Under the pieces are notes generated by a model. It was not told where the DNA came from. It did not search any database and saw nothing but the letters and a program-made list of their open reading frames with translations. A stretch of 64,000 nt of DNA from Cercis canadensis (Eukaryota; Streptophyta; Magnoliopsida; Fabales; Fabaceae): contig QAOA01002492.1 in the NCBI GenBank assembly GCA_003255065.1, positions 194,839 through 258,838 on the forward strand. The letters are read 5' to 3'. Shown here piece by piece: positions 58,361-64,000 of the stretch (position 1 is its first letter; every line of letters begins with the position of its first letter). Both the position numbers and the translations under genes were made by a program.

Positions 58361-59396
58361 AACACTTACACAATTCAAGTTAAGGCATACCACTCAATTC
58401 AATTATTTGAAATTAAAAAAGGAGTCTCTTTTTTCACTTTGACAATAATTAAGTTCAAATGAAATGAAGATATATGATACTACATTATATCACATAATGA
58501 TTAAATAAGGGTATTAAGGTGTGAAAATGTCTAATTAGATTGCACATAGTAATTAAATTAGGGTACATGACTTTAGAATTATGCCTATTGTCACAACATT
58601 ATAAATTAAATTAGATAGTAATATTTAAAACAAAAACAAAGGCTGCGTAGTAATTCAATGAAGGCACTTAGGTGTGAATTTTTTTAATTTTACCACAATA
58701 ACTAATGTCAAGGTTAGTAGTACTGTTACTTTGAAGTTGTTTTAAATTAAGTCACATAGTCATTAAATTAATATACTAAAGTGTGAAAATTCGTTATTAG
58801 ATGAAACTTCTTATTATGTAAGAATTGCTCATAAATTTCAATTCCAATATTCACATAAAGACTCCCAAAATATAAAACAAAATTATTTGAGCGTTACAAA
58901 TTCTGAAAACATACATTAATAGATAGATTAGTGTGTGAAGAACATTGATTCAAGAAACAAGTGAAAACATAAAGTGAGTAAGCTTCACTCTGTCACACTC
59001 AATATTTCTCGAGTAAGAATGCTGGTAATAAAATATTAAGCTATTTGGATATGTAAATTTGACTAAAAATAATCTCCCCATTATAATTAATTTTGGTTAG
59101 GTTTTTGGGAGTTATGTTGTTGGTTCAGTGACCCTTACCGCCTAACTCAATCAATGCTTTAGCACGCTTTGATCTCAAACTGGTTTTTAAAGTTTGTTTA
59201 CTCCAAAGTCGAACATCTTCCTCATCACCCAATGGCAGCTTTAGCTTCCCCATGGCTATGCAAAGTAAAATTTTACAATCCTACTTGTGCAAAGGAATTT
59301 AGCAATTGGGATTATATGGAAAATCTAATTCATATCCTACAAATGTTTCAATCCACTCAGAGGTTAGGCCGAGATCTTCCTTGCTAGAGAGAAATG
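58361..59396. other. AT-rich DNA, nothing recognised
   Basis: An open frame at 59169-59387 has no known motif; the rest is noncoding as far as I can tell. Confidence 0.4.
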
Positions 59397-59582
59397 GGGT
59401 TTTCTAGAGGTAAATCGAAGCTGACTGTAAATCACGACTAGCTTGCAACTTTGTTGAAGGAATCTGCAAGTTCTCCTTCTAGGGAAGATGATTCAGAATG
59501 CGTGGAAATTGAGCTTGCACAGGAATTGTTTAATACCTTCCCAAAATCAAACCAGAGGAAGCCAATCCTATAGAATCTTATG
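59397..59582 (+). pseudogene. Coding-like remnant of an unassigned gene
   Basis: In one frame: GFSRGKSKLTVNHD, stop, LATLLKESASSPSREDDSEC, VEIELAQELFNTFPKSNQRK, PIL, stop, NLM, ending near CTTAT|GTGAGT, a good donor. Both stops are TAG and could have been CAG. The polar, acidic composition looks like real protein, but I do not recognise a family. Confidence 0.35.
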
Positions 59583-60386
59583 TGAGTTTCCTTTATTTTT
59601 TCTGAAGGATATAAAGTCTAAAAATAAGTTACAATAATTTGTTTTTATTGATGATATTAGAGTATATATTGAGACAATTAACAATTTTTGAATATTTTAC
59701 CATAGAACACGATTTAGTAAAATTTAAATTGTGTCAAACCGACATTTTCTCATTTCCATGAACATATCTATTGAATCCTTGGCAAGCCCGGCTTGAGAAA
59801 GGCCACCCATTTTAGCATTTCATACAAGAAAAAGACTAAAATAATGGGCGATAAATAGCAATGCATTTTTGAAAGTTATATCAAGACAAAGACTAAAATA
59901 ATACCTTGGCAATATTGTTGTCATTATTGTTGCTCTTTGCATGTAATTGCATTTGTTTTATAATCTATTGTTGTTCTTGATTAAATCCAATAATTGGTCG
60001 TAACAAGTTTATTAGAAACTAGAAGGACTAGCAAAAAATATGAATGGGGGATGTAAATAACATCATTTTGTGGACATAAAAATGATGACTCGAAATAGGA
60101 AGTAACTTTGTTAAATTAATTTATTGATAACCGTATGATTAACCTATTTTGTGAGATTTAACAGATTCAAGAAAATGAATATCCTGAATGACTTGAAGAA
60201 AACATCACTACGTGTTCTTTGTTTTCATTGTTGTTAAATTTATGTCTTACCCTGTGATTGAGTTGAAAAAGTGGAAAGAGTACTTATTTATGCTATAAGA
60301 AATTGGTAATCTTCATAGTGGTCTTATCTTAGATGCTTAATTCATGAAATATGCTTGCTTTGGAATTATGAACATTATATTTTATT
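59583..60386. other. AT-rich, intron-like DNA
   Basis: Between a coding-like remnant with a donor and a TTTTATTTTGACAG acceptor-like tract split by the hAT insertion; nothing else recognised. Confidence 0.35.
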
Positions 60387-60899
60387 TTGACAGGTAGGGG
60401 TGTAAGCCAAACCGCCTAAACCGGCCAAACCGACCGAATCAAACCGAACCGGAGATAAACCGAGTCAAACCGATAGAGACGGTCTGGTTCACGGTTTGGT
60501 TTTCTGAAAAACCGATGGGGTCGGTTCGGTTTTCAGTTTTAGTGAAGAAAAATCGGTAATAAACCGAACCGAACCGAATATAGTGATACTACGTCGTTTT
60601 GATAAATGCCCCAAGTCTCCTTTGACTCCTCCTCCCCTCACTTCAGAATCTCTAACTCTCCTTAATCCCTATTTTCACCCTTCTCTCTCTTCCCCCCTCC
60701 CCCCGCCGCCCACACCCACCGCCCCTCTTCTTCCCCAATTTCTCTTCCTTCGCAGTACCTTCTTCTCCTTTTTCTCTCTACAGAACTAGAGCTACGGCAC
60801 CCACACTCTTTTTCCATTTGCTCTGTCAAATATAGTCTTCACATTAGATTGAATTTAGGGAAGTGGGTTAGCTTAACGTGCGCACTACAGGCATAGGAA

Positions 60900-61007
60900 A
60901 TGGAGGCACCCTCCTTTGTTTCCAAAGCGAGGACTGTTGTCGAGTGCCTTCCATTCTGCTGCTGCGAAAGCAGATCGTGTTATCTCAAGACTTCAAATCG
61001 GATCGAG
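60900..61007 (+). pseudogene. Captured exon 1, plant Rab3GAP catalytic-subunit-like gene (frameshifted)
   Basis: Begins ATG with MEAPSFVSKART. A ~10-bp insertion (GTTGTCGAGT) then moves the frame, after which AFHSAAAKADRVIS is read. One extra A moves it again to DFKSDR, up to a GAG|GTGCTT donor. As I recall the family, plant homologues of the Rab3 GTPase-activating protein catalytic subunit start MEAPSFVSKARTAFHSAAAK. The two lesions mean no normal protein is made. The pyrimidine-rich tract at 60620-60780 fits the gene's 5' UTR. Family naming rests on memory of the N-terminus only. Confidence 0.6.
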
Positions 61008-61215
61008 GTGCTTTTCTGATACATACCCTTTTTCATTTCAATCATTTCCATTCGAATTTTTCTTTACCCATTTGCTATATTTGTTGCCAAACCTCATATC
61101 AGATATCTCCTTTTTTTTTGGGTTTTATTGATATTTGTGAATGAATGGGTAGACTCTTTTTCTGAGATTTTGACTATTTTTGAATGAGCGTTAACCCAAT
61201 TGTTAATCGGTGAAG

Positions 61216-61292
61216 ATCCTGAGAAACAATCGCCCACCAATTTGACAAAGCAGGGAGAAGATGAATCTGCTCGGAACGAGGGAGAATCGAAG
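61216..61292 (+). pseudogene. Captured exon 2 of the same gene
   Basis: The acceptor GGTGAAG ends at 61215 and the donor GTAATG starts at 61293. With the G left over from exon 1 it reads DPEKQSPTNLTKQGEDESAR then NEGESK, in the phase expected. The intron between (61008-61215) is retained, which rules out capture through a spliced RNA. Intron 2 sequence appears to continue to about 61665, where the subterminal repeats resume. Confidence 0.6.
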
Positions 61293-61872
61293 GTAATGGT
61301 GATGAGAAGAGTTATTGTTGTTCTTGTAATTGTTTTGAATTTGAACTTATAGTAGCGATTTTGCTATTATCTATTGAATTTGGGTACTAATTGATGAAGA
61401 AGTTTTCGAATTTGAGATGGCTTCTTCAGTTTTTTTTTTTTTTTTCTTCTCCATTTGTTGCTTGAGAATGTGTCATCATATCAACTTCTGGAGTTCTGGG
61501 TGTTATATTTTGGTTAACAATTAAAAGTTTTTGTTTTTTGGTTTATTGTTAGGTTTTATTCGAAGAATGTAAGAAATGAAAACCCCTAGATCAGATTAGG
61601 ATTGTCAAGGTTTATTATTTTGTGAATCTAATAGGCTCTGTCGTGTATTTTAATCCTTCCCTCAGCAGGCAAACCGGGAAAACCGACCGAACCGAACCAA
61701 TTCGGTTTGACTCGGTTTCATTCAAAAAATTCTAAAAAACCAAACCGAACCGAACCGAATTTTTTCGGTCCGGTTTTGGTCGGTTTGGGGTGTAAACCGG
61801 ACCGAACCGAACCGATTACACCCCTATTGACAGGAGGACAACTAATTTACTAGCTCCCTTTAAAGATTGGCA

Positions 61873-62001
61873 GCGGCTATAAAGTGGATTAAGGATGTAG
61901 ACACCATTGACCCTAGAAGAAGAGCTATTGTTGCAACAAGCTTTGCGGAATATTACAAGTATCATCAACCAAGTTACCTATGGAGTTATGCACATAGCTA
62001 G
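61873..62001 (+). pseudogene. Coding-like remnant interrupted upstream by the hAT element
   Basis: An open frame reads AAIKWIKDVDTIDPRRRAIV then ATSFAEYYKYHQPSYL before TAG. Composition and lack of low complexity suggest an exon. Upstream, the acceptor-like TTTTATTTTGACAG|G lies exactly at the hAT target site, so the element may sit at an intron-exon border of this unknown gene. It may belong to the same gene as 59397-59582. No family recognised. Confidence 0.35.
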
Positions 62002-62132
62002 TTGACAGATTTGACACTGATTCATATTCACTCAGTGTGCATGGTGTGAAACTAGCTCTTCATCCAGTAGAAATTCACTTAATGTGCCGGGAATTTTTGA
62101 TGGTGGAGAGACCATCCCCTCAAGAATACAGT

Positions 62133-63077
62133 TAGGGGTATATATTGTTTCGGTTCGGTTCGGTTTGGTTCCAAAAATTTTATGAATCCGATTGGATCGG
62201 TTTGAATAAAATGAAAACTGAAATTCTCTCTTTTGGTTCTTGAACCAAACCGAACCACCATTAGTCTGTTTGGAGTGGTTCGGTTTGGTCAGTTTTAGTC
62301 GGTTCGCAAAAAATTCTCCATTGAAGAACAAAATTACAGCAAGAGAAAGAAAGAAAAAGATAGCACACATAGAAAAATAAAAGTAGAAGCACATAGAGAG
62401 TGAGAGAGAGATAGATGTAGAGCAAGAGAAACAAAGAAGAAAGTAGATGCACAAAGAGAGAAGAAAGAAAGTAGAAGCACATAGAGAGAGACATAGACTT
62501 ATTGGAGATAGATGTTGCTAACTTGCGAGGGAGATAAGATAGCGAGGTTGGGAGTGTTGAGATGAGCTGAGCAAGGAGATGAGCGATGGGGTAAGGAAAG
62601 TGAGGGAGATGAACAGACGCCATGAAGGAGAGAATTTGGGGATTTTGGGTTGTGACGAAACAATTTTTAAGAATAGAAGATAAGCAGGCTAGGGATTTTG
62701 GGGGTAATGTAGCAGAAAGAAAAGAATAGAAGATGAGGAGACAAGAAAAACAAAATGAAACAAGAAAGAGAAATAGGCATGGTTGGTTTCAAACCTGGTT
62801 CAATAGGAATAGTAAAGACATAATAGACCAATAGGCTAGCACAATCAAGTATGTTTAATATTCTCATAACAAATATAAAAATATATTTAAAAAAAATATA
62901 TATGTATACTATAATCAGTTCAATTTAGTTTTCTTTGGTTCAAAATTTGTTGGAACCGAAAACCAAACCGAATTGCTTGGTTTTAGTAAATTTGGAACCG
63001 ACTCAAACCAAATCTTATTGGTTTGAGCTCGATTTCGGCTTAGTTCGGTCGGTTCAAGTCAGTTTTGTACACCCTTA
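62133..63077. mobile_element. Second, older hAT-type nonautonomous element
   Basis: Ends TAGGGGTATATA and, on the other strand, TAAGGGTGTACA are imperfect inverted repeats. The flanks AATACAGT (62125-62132) and GATACAAT (63078-63085) match at 6 of 8 bases. Both ends carry CGGTTCGGTTTGGTT-type subterminal repeats like those of the neighbour at 60395. The interior (62330-62760) is GA-rich on the plus strand. On the minus strand it has an ATG (62623) after a pyrimidine-rich tract, which could be another captured 5' UTR and start, but the predicted peptide is low complexity and not recognised. Confidence 0.65.
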
Positions 63078-63085
63078 GATACAAT

Positions 63086-64000
63086 TAACTAGAATAGAGA
63101 AACTAAGATCCTTGTACAACTTACCTAATTGGCCCATCATTCTTGACAAGCTACTATCATATGTGGTATCTAGTTCCACACATGTGGGAAAATTCACTAT
63201 AAAGTTTACCTTGTATATCCTTAGAAGTTTCTTGGTACCAACGTTCAACACGCTTGTCCATGAGAAAATAGCATGCTCCATTGGTAATCCAAGGAATTTA
63301 TGTAAAGGTAAATGGACAACGTACATAAGGGATTACTTGGTGGAGGGAATTAAGAATTACATGTGTCAAATCACAAAGGAAGTTACTAGTTGTGCTTATT
63401 TGCTAGTGGTATTTATCTTAAATCTCTTATGGACCAACAAATTTCATTAATTTTTATTTGCAATGTTTATGAGGGAGGTTAATTAATCCATCTTCAATCA
63501 TAGGGTGCAGGTTTTATATGCTGAAAATGTAATTTTATGTGGGGCTATACTGTGAATGATACCTACCAAAGGCTCTTAGCATATTACTGGAATGATAAGC
63601 TATTACGGAAACTTGCCAAATGGGTTAAGCGGAAAGGTGGATTAGGAACTACCAGAGTAAGAACATTGGGTTAAATTTGAAAATTGAATTGGTTCTCTTG
63701 ACCACAAAAATCGTTATTTAAATAGTTCTAACCTTTCAAGTAAAAGTAATTGCTCAAGTAGAGTTAAGTGAATATTCTTTGATGCCAAATTATGTTTAGG
63801 TATTAAAGCCATCTTTTGCAAATATTTCTTCTTACATATAGAAAGCTTTGGGAGTTATTGGGTATGTTTCTCCATTGGTATAATGATATTGGTTATCTAC
63901 AAATTATGTAGGAGTTGTGCAAATGAGTTAATGTACTGCAAGGGACAATGAGTTGCATGTCTGGGTTGTTGCAATACTATTCTAGTTTGGTTGAGTCTCA
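63086..64000. other. Unassigned AT-rich DNA to the window end
   Basis: Overlapping open frames on both strands at 63075-63450 show no known motif and compete with each other; nothing supported. Confidence 0.4.

Larger units (their letters stand above)
60395..61826 (+). mobile_element. hAT-type nonautonomous element carrying a captured gene fragment (Pack-hAT), TSD TTGACAGG
   Basis: Perfect terminal inverted repeats TAGGGGTGTAA/TTACACCCCTA bound 1432 bp, flanked by a perfect 8-bp duplication TTGACAGG (60387-60394, 61827-61834); an 8-bp duplication is the mark of hAT transposition. Both ends hold subterminal arrays of CCGAACCGAA/CGGTTTGGTT-type repeats (60410-60580, 61675-61815). No transposase is present. 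The interior instead contains a pyrimidine-rich 5' UTR-like stretch and two exons of a host gene with an intron, which indicates capture at the DNA level. Confidence 0.85.

Noticed and set aside
62032..62623. Overlapping minus-strand frames of 120-140 codons rich in Ser, Leu, Phe and Cys
   Set aside because: Three overlapping frames open together because of a CT-rich tract in the second hAT element; no motif.
63075..63450. Opposing open frames of 83 and 112 codons near the right end
   Set aside because: Both strands open over the same interval, no motif and no splice or start context to prefer either.

Overview
The window looks like nuclear DNA of a eudicot plant, in a repeat-dense and gene-poor region. 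It is AT-rich, carries LTR retrotransposons of classic plant families (Athila-like, Ogre/Tat-like, another Ty3/gypsy and Ty1/copia), a foldback Mutator-type element and two hAT-type elements, plus intron-containing remnants of plant genes with canonical GT/AG boundaries. I see no complete, intact host protein-coding gene and no convincing RNA gene, CRISPR array or bacterial-type structure. I cannot name the species.

Region 1 (1-23770) is a nested retrotransposon stack. An outer minus-strand Athila/Tat-like element has its 5' LTR at 22589-23770 and its partial 3' LTR at 1-571; it encodes gag and protease but shows no reverse transcriptase or integrase. It is interrupted by a plus-strand Athila-like element (1316-14686) with gag, PR, RT, RNase H, INT and an extra Athila-type ORF, all broken by stops. 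That inner element is itself interrupted by a solo LTR (4465-6008, TSD ACCAG). The outer element also carries an Ogre-like solo LTR (17947-21616, TSD ACATT).

Region 2 (23771-42938) holds an exploded SGR2-like (DDHD phospholipase) pseudogene on the plus strand. Six exons lie in order at 26414-40486. The exons for the lipase nucleophile and most of the DDHD domain are missing, and one exon has a 1-bp frameshift. The introns hold a copia 5' fragment, a 1066-bp miniature LTR element with its own ORF (28718-29783, TSD ATGTT) and a 4.5-kb Ty3/gypsy element (32620-37119). An unassigned exon-like ORF follows at 40463-40637.

Region 3 (42939-52103) is a minus-strand copia element (42944-51034, TSD ATGTG), damaged by a solo LTR of the same family as the one at 4465 but in the opposite orientation (43342-45346, TSD CCCAT). 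A foldback Mutator-like MITE follows (51284-52094).

Region 4 (52104-64000) contains two consecutive aconitase exons as a pseudogene (54081-54681), an unassigned exon (55677-55818), a solo LTR (about 57082-58360) and two neighbouring hAT-type elements. The first hAT element (60395-61826; perfect 11-bp TIRs, perfect 8-bp TSD TTGACAGG) carries what looks like the 5' UTR and first two exons of a plant Rab3GAP catalytic-subunit-like gene, so it is a gene-capturing 'Pack-hAT'. This is the most interesting item in the window.

Technical warning: nearly every isolated N sits exactly between two near-identical tandem copies (31 to 684 bp). These look like unmerged contig overlaps rather than biological duplications.
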